Source: Mesorhizobium sp. M00.F.Ca.ET.216.01.1.1 | GTDB taxonomy: Bacteria > Pseudomonadota > Alphaproteobacteria > Rhizobiales > Rhizobiaceae | Length of the DNA stretch: 64,000 nt | Assembly (NCBI RefSeq): GCF_004010325.2 | Contig: NZ_SADR02000005.1 | Coordinates: 1-64,000, forward strand | Direction of reading: 5' to 3' | In this document: positions 50,506 to 59,570 of the stretch, piece by piece | How positions within the stretch are numbered: the first letter of the stretch is position 1 | Layout of the letters: the number at the start of each line of letters is the position of its first letter | Position numbers and translations under genes: made by a program | Notes under the pieces: generated by a model | Database searches by the model: none | What the model was told of the DNA's origin: nothing | Seen by the model: the letters and a program-made list of their open reading frames with translations, nothing else

Positions 50506-51105
50506 ATGAGCAAGCCCCAGAACCCCGTCCAGATGGCTGTGATCGGTGCCGCGCACGGCATCAAGGGCGAGTTGCGCGTGAAAACCTTCACCGGCGACCC
50601 GATGGCGCTGGCCGATTACGGGCCGCTCTATGCCAAGGACGGCCGCGCCTTCCAGATCATCGACATCAGGCCGGCCAACACCGTCGTCATCGTCCGCTTC
50701 AAGGGGATCAACGACCGCAATGCCGCCGAGGCGCTCGCCGGCACGGAGCTGTTCGTCGACCGTTCGATGCTGCCGGACGATGGCGAGGAGGACGAATTCT
50801 ACCATGCCGACCTCATCGGGCTGGCAGTCAGGGACGATACCAACGCTGCCGTCGGCAAGGTCGTTGCCGTGCATAATTTCGGCGGCGGCGACATTCTCGA
50901 CGTGACGCTCGCCGGGCGCAAAGGCGTGCTGATCCCGTTCACGCAGGCCGCCGTTCCTGAAGTATCGATCGCCGAAGGTTTTGTTCGCATTGATCCAGCG
51001 GCTGCGGGCTTGATAGACGATGAAGATAGCGAGGCTCCCGGTCGCGAGGGATTCGACCCGGAAGGCAGGCCGCGCGGACCGAAGGATGCCGGGGGCAACC
51101 GGTGA
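50506..51105 (+). CDS. rimM: Ribosome maturation factor RimM
   Basis: Assists maturation of the 30S subunit through the 16S 3' region and S19. The 199-residue product has the RimM N-domain ([21 protein letters not shown]) and the PRC-barrel linker and domain ([35 protein letters not shown]). The C-terminal tail ([19 protein letters not shown]) is an extra unstructured segment. The start ATG 50506 is preceded by a 60-base leader. Its stop overlaps the trmD start by four bases (GTGA). Confidence 0.95.
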   Translation: MSKPQNPVQMAVIGAAHGIKGELRVKTFTGDPMALADYGPLYAKDGRAFQIIDIRPANTVVIVRFKGINDRNAAEALAGTELFVDRSMLPDDGEEDEFYHADLIGLAVRDDTNAAVGKVVAVHNFGGGDILDVTLAGRKGVLIPFTQAAVPEVSIAEGFVRIDPAAAGLIDDEDSEAPGREGFDPEGRPRGPKDAGGNR

Positions 51106-51797
51106 GCTTTTTCGCCTCGGTGCTGACGCTCTACCCGGAAATGTTTCCGGGCGCGCTCGGCCTGTCGCTGGCCGGCCGGGCGCTGGAGGCCGGCACCTGG
51201 TCGCTCGAGGCGATCCAGATCCGTGATTTCGCTACCGACCGCCACCGCACTGTCGACGACACACCGGCCGGCGGCGGCGCGGGCATGGTGATGCGCGCCG
51301 ACGTGCTGGCCAGCACCATCGATCATGCTTCGCCGGCAGGCGATGCGAGGCCACGCCTGCTGATGAGCCCGCGCGGCAAACCGCTGACGCAGCGCCGTGT
51401 GCGCGAACTGGCCGCCGGACCGGGCGTGGTGATTGTCTGCGGCCGCTTCGAGGGCGTCGACCAGCGGGTCATCGAAGCGCGCGGGCTGGAGGAGGTTTCG
51501 ATCGGCGACTTCATCCTGTCCGGCGGCGAACCGGCAGCGCTGGTGCTGCTCGACGCCGTGGTGCGGCTGCTGCCCGGCGTGATGGGCAATGCGGTGTCGG
51601 GCGAGGAAGAGAGTTTTGAGAACGGCCTGCTCGAACATCCGCACTATACCCGGCCGCAGGAGTTCGAAGGCCGGCAGATCCCCGAAGTGCTGATCTCCGG
51701 CAATCACAAGAAGATCGCCGCATGGCGGCGCGCCGAGGCGGAAAGGCTGACCAGGGAAAGGCGACCGGATCTGCTGGAGCCTGATCCATCTCGATAG
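51102..51797 (+). CDS. trmD: tRNA (guanine-N1)-methyltransferase TrmD
   Basis: Methylates G37 at N1 in tRNAs with a G at 36-37, using a SPOUT-type SAM site. It has 231 residues. The SAM-knot segments are [23 protein letters not shown] and [14 protein letters not shown], with the substrate segment [12 protein letters not shown]. The GTG start at 51102 overlaps the rimM stop, so the two are coupled. In many bacteria rplS follows directly; here an oppositely oriented TauE/SafE gene sits between. Confidence 0.96.
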   Translation: MSFFASVLTLYPEMFPGALGLSLAGRALEAGTWSLEAIQIRDFATDRHRTVDDTPAGGGAGMVMRADVLASTIDHASPAGDARPRLLMSPRGKPLTQRRVRELAAGPGVVIVCGRFEGVDQRVIEARGLEEVSIGDFILSGGEPAALVLLDAVVRLLPGVMGNAVSGEEESFENGLLEHPHYTRPQEFEGRQIPEVLISGNHKKIAAWRRAEAERLTRERRPDLLEPDPSR

Positions 51798-51818
51798 GTT
51801 CGGGATAACGGTCTGGCC

Positions 51819-52571
51819 TCACTCCGTGACGAAATAGTAAAAAGCCAGGAACAGGCCGACCGCAATGACGAAGCCGCGCACGGCATTCTGCGGCACGCGC
51901 TTGGCGATCCAAACACCGGCATAGCCGCCCAGCGCGCCGCCCGGGATCATTATGATTGCCTGCGGCCAGGCGATGACGCCACCTGAGACGAAGACCAGGA
52001 TGGCTATCGCCGCAATGACGACGGACAGCACGTTTTTCAGCGCATTCAGGCGGTGATAGTCGCCGCTCTGGGTGAGGCCGAGCGTTGCCAGCATCATGAC
52101 GCCCATGCCGGCGCCGAAAAAACCGCCATAGACGGCGGTCGCAAATTGCGCCAGCGAACCGACCAGCGAGCCCACCGCAGCCTCATGTCCCGGCTTTGGC
52201 GCCGGCTTCAGCCAGGGGCCGGCGGCGAACAGTGCGGTTGCCGCCAGCAGCAACCACGGCACCAGGGCGCGGAACGACGGGTTGTCGAGCGCCAAAAGGA
52301 TGAGCGCGCCGGCCAGCGCACCGAGCGCCGAGATGAGGCCGAGCAGCAGTGCACCGCGCCAGAAACGCTTGATGTCGGCCCAATAGGCGAGCGTCGAGGT
52401 GATGTAGCCTGGAAACTGCGTTACCGACGACGTGGCGTTGGCGACGATCGGCGGCAGGCCGGCCAGCGTCATGGCGCCGAAGGTCAGGAAGGTGCCGCCG
52501 CCGGCAACAGCGTTGACGGCGCCTGAAAGGAAACCCGCGAGGAAAAGCAGGACCGCGTCGAGGACTGGCAT
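51819..52571 (-). CDS. TauE/SafE family permease
   Basis: Inner-membrane transporter of 250 residues with about eight helices in two repeats. The family signatures are GFLSGAVNAVAGGGTFLTFG (repeat 1) and VYGGFFGAGMGVMML (repeat 2). Related proteins export sulfite, sulfoacetate or similar anions; the substrate is not predictable. The start ATG giving MPVLDAVLLF was chosen. The longer upstream frame (MFIGRRRN) has no membrane-protein character. It converges with trmD (21 bases between stops), splitting the usual trmD-rplS order. Confidence 0.88.
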   Translation of the reverse strand: MPVLDAVLLFLAGFLSGAVNAVAGGGTFLTFGAMTLAGLPPIVANATSSVTQFPGYITSTLAYWADIKRFWRGALLLGLISALGALAGALILLALDNPSFRALVPWLLLAATALFAAGPWLKPAPKPGHEAAVGSLVGSLAQFATAVYGGFFGAGMGVMMLATLGLTQSGDYHRLNALKNVLSVVIAAIAILVFVSGGVIAWPQAIIMIPGGALGGYAGVWIAKRVPQNAVRGFVIAVGLFLAFYYFVTE

Positions 52572-52886
52572 GGAGGGTGTCGCCACCGGTGAGAGTGCTT
52601 GCTTGACCGGCTTAAAAAGCTTGTGCCTCCGGCGCAACCCCCGCGGGGTAAGATTGCGTCGGCGGCCGATGAACAAAAAAGAACACGGCGAGGCGTGACA
52701 AAGCGCCGAAATAGCTGTATGTGCGCGCCGAACCGGAAGAAAAGTCTGCCGGACCCGTCAACAATGACGGTGTAGTCGCCCCTGCCCGATGTTTTCCAGC
52801 AAAGGGCATAGCCGAGCGGTCAATGGAACTGCAAGGCGAGTGTCGGACGCTCTGACTGTCGGAAGAACAAGAAGTGGACTACTGAG

Positions 52887-53426
52887 ATGGACATCCTCCG
52901 TCAGCTCGAGGCCGAACAGGCCGCCAAGATCGAAGCCAAGCGCAAGCTTCCCGAGTTCCAGCCTGGCGATACCGTGCGCGTCCAGGTCCGCGTGACCGAA
53001 GGCACCCGCACCCGCATCCAGGCCTATGAGGGCGTCGTCATCGCCCGCGCCGGCGCCGGCTTCCAGGAGAATTTCACCGTCCGCAAGATTTCCTACGGCG
53101 AAGGCGTGGAGCGCGTGTTCCCGGTCTATTCGCCGATGGTCGAGGGCGTCGAGATCGTGCGCCGCGGCAAGGTACGCCGCGCCAAGCTGTACTATCTGCG
53201 CGATCGTCGCGGCAAGTCGGCCCGTATTTCGGAAAACACCGGCGTGCGCGCCCGCAAGCTGAACGACGAAGAGCGTGATTTGCTGAACGCCGAGAAGGCG
53301 CGCATCGAGGCCGAGAAGGTGGCTGCCGCCCAGGCGCTGGCTGCCGAGAAGGCCGCCCAGGAGGCCGCCGACAAGAAGGCAGCCGATGAAGCCGCCAAGG
53401 CCGAGGAAACGACTGCCGCCGAATAA
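52887..53426 (+). CDS. rplS: 50S ribosomal protein L19
   Basis: Protein at the 30S-50S interface, 179 residues. The conserved core (residues 1-~118) contains [47 protein letters not shown] and [14 protein letters not shown]. The ~60-residue C-terminal tail, rich in Ala, Lys and Glu ([20 protein letters not shown]), is an added coiled or disordered extension, typical of some rhizobial L19 proteins and absent in Escherichia coli. A strong terminator follows. Confidence 0.97.
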   Translation: MDILRQLEAEQAAKIEAKRKLPEFQPGDTVRVQVRVTEGTRTRIQAYEGVVIARAGAGFQENFTVRKISYGEGVERVFPVYSPMVEGVEIVRRGKVRRAKLYYLRDRRGKSARISENTGVRARKLNDEERDLLNAEKARIEAEKVAAAQALAAEKAAQEAADKKAADEAAKAEETTAAE

Positions 53427-53450
53427 GATTTTTCCAAAACAGGTTTCGGA

Positions 53451-53479
53451 AAGGCGGCTTCGGCCGCCTTTTTGTTTTT
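53451..53479 (+). terminator. Intrinsic terminator of rplS
   Basis: AAGGCGGC, loop TTCG, GCCGCCTT and then TTTGTTTTTG: a strong stem with a near-continuous T-tract 25 bases after the rplS stop. Confidence 0.9.
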
Positions 53480-53509
53480 GAAGAAGTCGTGTTGTTTTTG
53501 AAGAAGTCG
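53472..53509. repeat. Direct duplication overlapping the rplS terminator tail
   Basis: TTGTTTTTGAAGAAGTCG occurs at 53472 and again at 53492, a 20-base period. The duplication doubles the T-rich tail behind the terminator stem. Confidence 0.9.
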
Positions 53510-53688
53510 GGCCTGATGGCGGCATGGGATCGTCCCGGAATCTGCCGATTGGAAGCATCCAAATCCGCTTTCGCGCCAAGCGGTGCATCGGACCGGCTTG
53601 CAAGGCGCCTGCGGACGGCTAAAGTCGGCGCCGGATTTTCTTGCGAGCCTCGACGGTGTCGAGGCGGTTCAGTACTCGGGAGCGTGTC

Positions 53689-54486
53689 ATGACCAAATCG
53701 AAACTGCTGCTGGCCGGTCTGCTGGCCTGCCTTCTCGCGCCTGTCACCGTCTGGGCGCAGACGCTGCCCGACCTCGGTGGCAAGAAGGTGGTGGTGGTGA
53801 CGGAAAACGCCTATCCGCCGCTGCAGTTCATCGATGCCAAGACCGGCAAGCAGATCGGCTGGGAATATGATGCGATGAACGAAATCGCCAAGCGGCTGAA
53901 TTTCCAGGTCGAGTACCAGAACACCTCCTGGGATGCGATGATCCAGGCGGTTTCCGACAACCAGTACAACATCGGTATGACCGGCATCACCATCAAGGAC
54001 GACCGCAAGGAGAAGGTCGATTTCTCGGACCCTTATATGCGCTCGGAACAGTTCATGCTGGTGCGCGGCGACGAGAACCGCTTCACCGACGCCAAGATGT
54101 TCGGCACCTTCAAGGACGGGCTGATCGGCGCACAGGCCGGCACGACGCCTTTCTACACCGCCGTATACAGTGTGCTCGACGGCAATGAGCAGAACCCGCG
54201 CATAAAACTGTTCGAGACGTTCGGCGCGACGGTGCAGGCGCTGAAGGCGGGCGACGTCGATGTCGTGCTGACCGACGGCACCGCCGGCAAGGGTTATGTC
54301 GACGCCTCCAATGGCGGGCTGAAGCTGATCGGCGGACCGCTCGGCACCGAGGATTTCGGCTTCATCTTCCCCAAGGGCTCCGACCTGGTGAAGCCGGTCA
54401 ACGCCGCGATCGCGTCGCTCAAGGCCGACGGCACGCTGGATGCGCTCAACAAGAAGTGGTTCCTCGACTACAAGATGGGGCAGTGA
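53689..54486 (+). CDS. Amino-acid ABC transporter substrate-binding protein (family 3)
   Basis: Periplasmic binding protein of 265 residues. A signal peptide ([21 protein letters not shown] to about residue 24) is followed by the family 3 fold: [56 protein letters not shown], and [14 protein letters not shown]. These bind polar amino acids in homologues. It is followed by its permease after 53 bases. No ATP-binding gene is adjacent. Confidence 0.92.
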   Translation: MTKSKLLLAGLLACLLAPVTVWAQTLPDLGGKKVVVVTENAYPPLQFIDAKTGKQIGWEYDAMNEIAKRLNFQVEYQNTSWDAMIQAVSDNQYNIGMTGITIKDDRKEKVDFSDPYMRSEQFMLVRGDENRFTDAKMFGTFKDGLIGAQAGTTPFYTAVYSVLDGNEQNPRIKLFETFGATVQALKAGDVDVVLTDGTAGKGYVDASNGGLKLIGGPLGTEDFGFIFPKGSDLVKPVNAAIASLKADGTLDALNKKWFLDYKMGQ

Positions 54487-54538
54487 TTTCCTTTGTGGCG
54501 CGTCGCCTCAGCGATATCAGCTTTGCCGGTATCGCTTG

Positions 54539-55345
54539 ATGCCGTCCGCACCGGCATCTTCCAGTCCAAAAACCGACTTCCCGTGGTGGCTGGCCGCGGC
54601 TGCGGCGATCGCGGTGGCGGCGGCTGTCTTCATCGCTGCAAGCGACCTCTATGCCCAGGTTTTCGTGACCGTCGCCAAGGGCATCGGCATCACCGTCTTC
54701 GTCACCGTGGTCGCCTTCGCGCTGGCCTCGGCGATCGGGCTCGGCATTGCGCTGATGGGACTGTCGGGCTCGCGCTGGCTCAGCCAGATCGCCCGCTTCT
54801 ATGTCGAGATCATCCGCGGCGTGCCGATCCTGGTGCTGCTGTTCTGGATCGCCTTTGCCGGTGCACCGGCTTTCGTCGCGGCGTGGAACGTGCTGACGGC
54901 GCCGCTGCAAAATGCCGGGTTATTCGGCGAGCTTCTGGTGCGCGACGTGTCGCTTTTGTGGCGCGCCATCATGGCGCTGACCATCGGCTACTCTGCCTTC
55001 ATCTCGGAGGTCTTTCGCGCCGGCATCCAGGCGGTCGAGAAGGGCCAGATCGAGGCGGCGAAGGCACTCGGGCTGACGCGCACGCAGCGCTTCCGGCTGA
55101 TTGTCTTTCCGCAGGCGATCCGCACCATCCTGCCGCCGCTCGGCAATGATTTCGTCGCCATGGTCAAGGATTCCTCGCTGGTCTCGGTGCTGGGCGTCGC
55201 CGACATCACCCAGATGGGCAAGATCTACGCTGCCGGCTCATTCCGCTTCTTCGAGACCTATTCGATCGTCGCCTATATCTATCTCATCCTGACCGTCGGC
55301 CTGTCGTTGGCCTTGCGGGCGCTGGAGAAGCGGCTGCGCCGTTAG
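54539..55345 (+). CDS. Amino-acid ABC transporter permease (HisM/GlnP type)
   Basis: Inner-membrane permease of 268 residues with about five or six helices. The HisMQ-type features are a VFVTVAKGIGITVFVT start, FYVEIIRGVPILVLLFWIAF, the EAA loop region QIEAAKALGLTRTQRFRLIVFPQAIR and DSSLVSVLGVADI. Start ATG 54539 was used. It follows the binding protein. The ATPase that should complete this importer is not within the following 700 bases, so it must be shared or elsewhere. Confidence 0.9.
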   Translation: MPSAPASSSPKTDFPWWLAAAAAIAVAAAVFIAASDLYAQVFVTVAKGIGITVFVTVVAFALASAIGLGIALMGLSGSRWLSQIARFYVEIIRGVPILVLLFWIAFAGAPAFVAAWNVLTAPLQNAGLFGELLVRDVSLLWRAIMALTIGYSAFISEVFRAGIQAVEKGQIEAAKALGLTRTQRFRLIVFPQAIRTILPPLGNDFVAMVKDSSLVSVLGVADITQMGKIYAAGSFRFFETYSIVAYIYLILTVGLSLALRALEKRLRR

Positions 55346-55463
55346 CATCAGAAATAGTCGGCAGGCGAAGACGGCGCTACGATCTTTGTTTTTATGTATG
55401 TCGTTGTTCCCAAAGCCGCTGCGCACTTTTGGGCGACATGCACTAGCCGGGAGGAGCCCACCG

Positions 55464-56099
55464 ATGACCGTCGACAAAGCCAATGCGGCGCTCGATTCTG
55501 TCTATACGGCCGATACGCCGGAAGCGCTTGCCGAGGCCTATGCCGCATGGGCTGCGACCTACGACAGCGAAACCGCGTCGCTCGGCTATCTCCTGCCGTT
55601 CCTGATCACCGCCTGGGTGGCGCGCCATGTGCCGGCAGGCGAAGGACCGCTGCTCGACGCCGGCTGCGGCACCGGTCTGTCGGGACAGTCGCTCAAGGCA
55701 TTGGGCTATCATGACATTGCCGGGCTCGACCTGTCGCAGGACATGCTTGACATCGCTGCCAGCCGCCAAGCCTATAACGAGCTGAAGCAGGCTATGCTCG
55801 GCGGGCCGCTGCCGTGGCCGGACGGCCATTTCCGCGCCTTCTTCTCGACCGGCGTGTTCACCATCAGCCATGCGCCGGCTTCCGGCCTGCATGAACTGCT
55901 GCGCATCACCCGCAGCGGCGGCCACGCCATTTTCACGGTTCGCGATCAGGTCTTTGCGAGCGGCGGATTCCAGGCGGTGTTCGACGAATTGGAGCGGGCG
56001 CAAAAATGGCGGCCGGTTGAGGAAAGCCCGTGGTTCCGCTGCTATGCGATCGCCGACCCCGAGGCGCTGGTGAAAACCTTTGTGTTCGAGGTGCTTTGA
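55464..56099 (+). CDS. Class I SAM-dependent methyltransferase
   Basis: Soluble protein of 211 residues. The SAM-binding loop DAGCGTGLSGQ is at about residue 67, followed by the acidic loop IAGLDLSQDML and the motif GVFTISHAPA, the Methyltransf_11/25 pattern. The N-terminus (YTADTPEALAEAYAAWAATYD) resembles that of small-molecule methyltransferases. ATG 55464 has GGGAGGAG upstream. The substrate is unknown and neighbours do not help. Confidence 0.88.
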   Translation: MTVDKANAALDSVYTADTPEALAEAYAAWAATYDSETASLGYLLPFLITAWVARHVPAGEGPLLDAGCGTGLSGQSLKALGYHDIAGLDLSQDMLDIAASRQAYNELKQAMLGGPLPWPDGHFRAFFSTGVFTISHAPASGLHELLRITRSGGHAIFTVRDQVFASGGFQAVFDELERAQKWRPVEESPWFRCYAIADPEALVKTFVFEVL

Positions 56100-56170
56100 C
56101 CGAAGGCCGCTGGAGTGGCCCACGCAAGCGCCGATTGCCGAAATCGGCAAAGATTGATAAGAGCAGGCCT

Positions 56171-56287
56171 ATGGAAGAGCTTTTCGGCGATCCAGCCTAC
56201 AAGGGTTTCGTGCTGCAGGACAGAAAACGCCTGCCGTCGCGGTTCTCCGCGCGCGTCTGCGGCGCGCTGACCAGCCGACTTACCTAG
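56171..56287 (+). CDS. Hypothetical 38-residue protein
   Basis: A short frame beginning MEELFGDPAYKGFVLQDRKR, with a basic Arg/Ser-rich end. The ribosome-binding site is weak and no family is recognised. Composition is protein-like at the start but may be a remnant. It lies between the methyltransferase and leuC. Confidence 0.3.
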   Translation: MEELFGDPAYKGFVLQDRKRLPSRFSARVCGALTSRLT

Positions 56288-56371
56288 GCTGCCTCACCGA
56301 CCCGATTTCGCCGGGCAGGAAGTCCCCGGTGTCTTACCTCTTCCCATTTTCATATCGACGGATTTACGCAC

Positions 56372-57781
56372 ATGAGCGCCCCGCGCACCCTCTACGACAA
56401 GATCTTCGACGACCACGTGGTCGACCGCCAGGACGACGGCACCTGCCTGCTCTACATCGACCGCCACCTCGTCCACGAAGTCACCAGCCCGCAAGCTTTC
56501 GAAGGCCTGCGCATGACTGGCCGCAAGGTCCGGCATCCGGAAAAGACGCTGGCCGTGGTCGACCACAATGTGTCGACCTCGCCGGAGCGCAAGTTTGGCA
56601 TCAAGAACGAGGAAAGCCGCATCCAGGTCGAGGCGCTGGCCAGGAACGCCAAGGACTTCGGCATCGAATACTATTCCGAGAACGACATCCGCCAGGGCAT
56701 CGTCCACATCATCGGACCGGAGCAGGGCTTTACGCTGCCCGGCATGACCATCGTCTGCGGCGACAGCCATACCTCGACGCACGGCGCTTTCGGCGCGCTG
56801 GCGCATGGCATCGGCACTTCGGAAGTCGAGCATGTGCTGGCCACGCAGACGCTGATCCAGCGCAAGGCCAAGAACATGCTGGTGCGCGTCGACGGCGCGC
56901 TACCGCAAGGCGTCACCGCCAAGGACATCATCCTCGCCATCATCGGCGAAATCGGCACCGCCGGCGGGACCGGCTATGTCATCGAATATGCCGGCGAGGC
57001 GATCCGCGCGCTTTCCATGGAAGGCCGCATGACCATCTGCAACATGTCGATCGAAGCCGGCGCGCGAGCCGGCCTGATCGCGCCGGACGAGACGACCTTC
57101 GCCTATGTTAAGGGCAAGCCGCGCGCGCCTAAGGGAGAGGCGTGGGATGCCGCGCTCGCCTACTGGGAGACGCTGCAGTCCGACGAAGGCGCGCACTTCG
57201 ACAAGGTGATCGTGCTCGACGCTGCGAAATTGCCGCCGATCGTCTCCTGGGGCTCTTCGCCCGAGGATGTCGTCTCGGTCCTCGGCATCGTGCCGAACCC
57301 GGAGGATATCGCCGACGAGAACAAGCGCTCCTCGAAGCTGCGGGCGCTCGACTATATGGGGCTGACGCCGGGCACCAGGATCACCGATATCGAGCTCGAC
57401 CGCGTGTTCATCGGCTCTTGCACCAATGGCCGCATCGAGGATCTGCGTGCCGCGGCCAAGGTCGTCGAAGGCAAGAAGGTCAATCCGCGCGTCAATGCCA
57501 TGATCGTGCCGGGCTCCGGGCTGGTCAAGGAGCAGGCGGAAGCCGAAGGCCTCGACAAGATCTTTGTCGCCGCCGGTTTCGACTGGCGCGAGCCGGGCTG
57601 CTCGATGTGCCTTGCTATGAACGACGACCGGCTGAAGCCGCATGAACGCTGCGCCTCGACCTCGAACCGCAATTTCGAGGGCCGCCAGGGCTTCAAGGGC
57701 CGCACCCATCTGGTGTCGCCGGCCATGGCCGCGGCCGCGGCGATCGCCGGTCACTTCGTCGATATCCGCGAGTGGAAATAG
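56372..57781 (+). CDS. leuC: 3-isopropylmalate dehydratase large subunit
   Basis: Isomerises 2- to 3-isopropylmalate in leucine synthesis together with LeuD. The 469-residue product is aconitase-like. The 4Fe-4S cysteines are in [16 protein letters not shown] and [36 protein letters not shown] and [19 protein letters not shown] complete the active site. LeuD is not in the window, as is usual where leuC and leuD are apart. Start ATG 56372. Confidence 0.97.
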   Translation: MSAPRTLYDKIFDDHVVDRQDDGTCLLYIDRHLVHEVTSPQAFEGLRMTGRKVRHPEKTLAVVDHNVSTSPERKFGIKNEESRIQVEALARNAKDFGIEYYSENDIRQGIVHIIGPEQGFTLPGMTIVCGDSHTSTHGAFGALAHGIGTSEVEHVLATQTLIQRKAKNMLVRVDGALPQGVTAKDIILAIIGEIGTAGGTGYVIEYAGEAIRALSMEGRMTICNMSIEAGARAGLIAPDETTFAYVKGKPRAPKGEAWDAALAYWETLQSDEGAHFDKVIVLDAAKLPPIVSWGSSPEDVVSVLGIVPNPEDIADENKRSSKLRALDYMGLTPGTRITDIELDRVFIGSCTNGRIEDLRAAAKVVEGKKVNPRVNAMIVPGSGLVKEQAEAEGLDKIFVAAGFDWREPGCSMCLAMNDDRLKPHERCASTSNRNFEGRQGFKGRTHLVSPAMAAAAAIAGHFVDIREWK

Positions 57782-57791
57782 AGCTGCCGGG

Positions 57792-57816
57792 CCCCGAACC
57801 GCGATGCGGTTCGGGG
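57792..57816 (+). terminator. Hairpin after leuC
   Basis: CCCCGAACCGC pairs perfectly with GCGGTTCGGGG around GAT, ten bases past the leuC stop. The following GGTTCAG has few T residues, so it may act in both directions (also for the convergent gene) and needs support. Confidence 0.6.
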
Positions 57817-57819
57817 GGT

Positions 57820-58131
57820 TCAGCCGGCACGCCTGACGAACTCGTGGTGTTGCTCGCGACGGCCAGGTTGATCCTTCGCGACTATCAGCGCCAGCTGACG
57901 TTCGTCGAAGAGCTTGAACCACTCGTCCCATTCGACCAGTTCGTAGCCGCCCGCGTTGACCGGGCGTTCGCCCTCATCCACGTCCTGATAAGCGTGCTGG
58001 CCGAAGACCAGCCTCAGCATGGCTTGCGTCCCAGCCTCGGGCGACACGTCGACGATCGCTGGAAATCCGGCGCGCGCCGCGGCCCATGAGCGAATTGCCT
58101 CGTGATCGGTCAGCGTGATCGTATCGGCCAT
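57820..58131 (-). CDS. Conserved hypothetical protein
   Basis: Soluble, acidic protein of 103 residues beginning MADTITLTDHEAIRSWAAAR. It has GFPAIVDVSPEAGTQAMLRL and YELVEWDEWFKLFDERQLALIV. No signal peptide, helix or recognised domain. ATG 58131 has an acceptable upstream AGGTGAG. It converges with leuC. I do not assign a function. Confidence 0.7.
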   Translation of the reverse strand: MADTITLTDHEAIRSWAAARAGFPAIVDVSPEAGTQAMLRLVFGQHAYQDVDEGERPVNAGGYELVEWDEWFKLFDERQLALIVAKDQPGRREQHHEFVRRAG

Positions 58132-58296
58132 GAAAGTGTCTCACCTTGATTGCTGCCGGAAAACGTCGGCCGCAGGTTCAGGTTCCATGCAGACGTTTTG
58201 TTAGAGGATCTTTCGTATAAGGGGTTCGCTTAACCGCTTGTTTGGGCTTCCGGCCTAAGGTCTTCCCTCACGTAAGCGAGGGAAAGTCACAGTCTT

Positions 58297-59487
58297 TTGG
58301 ACACCGGCCTGCTCATAGCGCTGCTCAATCCGACGATCGCGCTGGCGCTCGGCGCGGCGTTCGCCGTGCTGTGGTTCTACCAGCGCCACCGCCCCTACCT
58401 AGCCGTGCTGGCGACAAGCTATTCGGTCTCCGCGGCCGGCTTCCTGCTACAGTATTTCACCTTGCCGGTCGGCATGGTGCCGACCAAGCTCGTCTCCAAT
58501 ATATGCTTCACCTTTGCCGCATGCTGCCTCGCCAGCGCGATCGTGGCGCGCTATGGGCGGCGCGTGCCTTATATTGCGATCGGCCTCCTGGCGGGTGGCG
58601 GGCTGGCCGCGTTCTGCTGGTTCCTGTTCGCCCAGCCGGATCTCACCTGGCGCATCCTTGCCATGAATTTCGGCTTCGGCGGCCTCAGCCTGCTTGTTGC
58701 CGCCGAACTGCGCACGGTGCGCAACAATGGTCCGACGGAAAAGATCCTGTTCGTGCTGGCGCTGCTTTCCGGGCTGAACTTCATCGGGCGCACCCTGCTC
58801 GTCGTCATCGCGCATGGACCTTTCAACAGCTATGACGGGTTCTATACCTCGTCCTACTGGACGACGGCGCTGTTGTCGCATGCGCTGCTGTCGCTGCTCA
58901 TTGCGCTTTGCCTGTTTTCGGCTGCCGCGCTCGATGTGATGAAGGCGCTGAAGACCGAGACCCATACCGATCCGCTGTCTGGGCTTCTCAACCGTCGCGG
59001 CTTCGAGGCGCGTGCTGGCCTGCTTTTGCAACACTGTGCCACGGCCAGGTTGCCGGTTGCGCTGGTGTTGGCCGACCTCGACCATTTCAAGGCACTCAAC
59101 GATGTGCACGGGCATGCGGCGGGCGACCGGGTGATCGCCGACTTCGCCGCCAAGCTTGCCGCCGCCGCCGGCGCGCGCGGAATTGCGGGGCGCATCGGCG
59201 GCGAGGAATTTGCCGTGCTTTTGCCGTTGAGCGACCTTGCCGCGGCACGGCTGTTTGCCGAAGCCATCCGCACGCTCTATTCGGCGGGCAGCGTGGACGG
59301 GCTTCCGCCGGGCATGAAGGTGACCGCGAGCTTCGGCGTCGCCGCGCGCACTGGCGACGAGGGGCTGGAGCCGCTGATGCGGCGCGCCGACGAGGCGCTC
59401 TACAAGGCCAAGAAGAATGGCCGCGACAGCGTGCGCCTGTCCTACGAACGGCCGGAAATGGTCTTCGTTTCCGCCAGCGTCGGTTGA
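58297..59487 (+). CDS. Membrane diguanylate cyclase (GGDEF domain)
   Basis: Makes cyclic di-GMP from two GTP. The 396-residue protein has an N-terminal half with about seven hydrophobic helices (residues 1-205), a short coiled linker and a C-terminal GGDEF domain. This shows DPLSGLLNRRGFE, DLDHFKALNDVHGHAAGDRV and RIGGEEFAVLLP, so the active-site signature is GGEEF. The RxxD inhibitory site just upstream is missing (the residues there are GARG). TTG 58297 with GAGGGAAAG upstream was chosen; no ATG or GTG fits. A similar cyclase follows in tandem. Confidence 0.92.
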   Translation: MDTGLLIALLNPTIALALGAAFAVLWFYQRHRPYLAVLATSYSVSAAGFLLQYFTLPVGMVPTKLVSNICFTFAACCLASAIVARYGRRVPYIAIGLLAGGGLAAFCWFLFAQPDLTWRILAMNFGFGGLSLLVAAELRTVRNNGPTEKILFVLALLSGLNFIGRTLLVVIAHGPFNSYDGFYTSSYWTTALLSHALLSLLIALCLFSAAALDVMKALKTETHTDPLSGLLNRRGFEARAGLLLQHCATARLPVALVLADLDHFKALNDVHGHAAGDRVIADFAAKLAAAAGARGIAGRIGGEEFAVLLPLSDLAAARLFAEAIRTLYSAGSVDGLPPGMKVTASFGVAARTGDEGLEPLMRRADEALYKAKKNGRDSVRLSYERPEMVFVSASVG

Positions 59488-59570
59488 CCATCCGAGAACC
59501 CCACACGGCCACACATTAACGTCTTTTTCGCCCGTCGGTGATTTGCTGTCGCGGGGAGTGCGAAAACACG

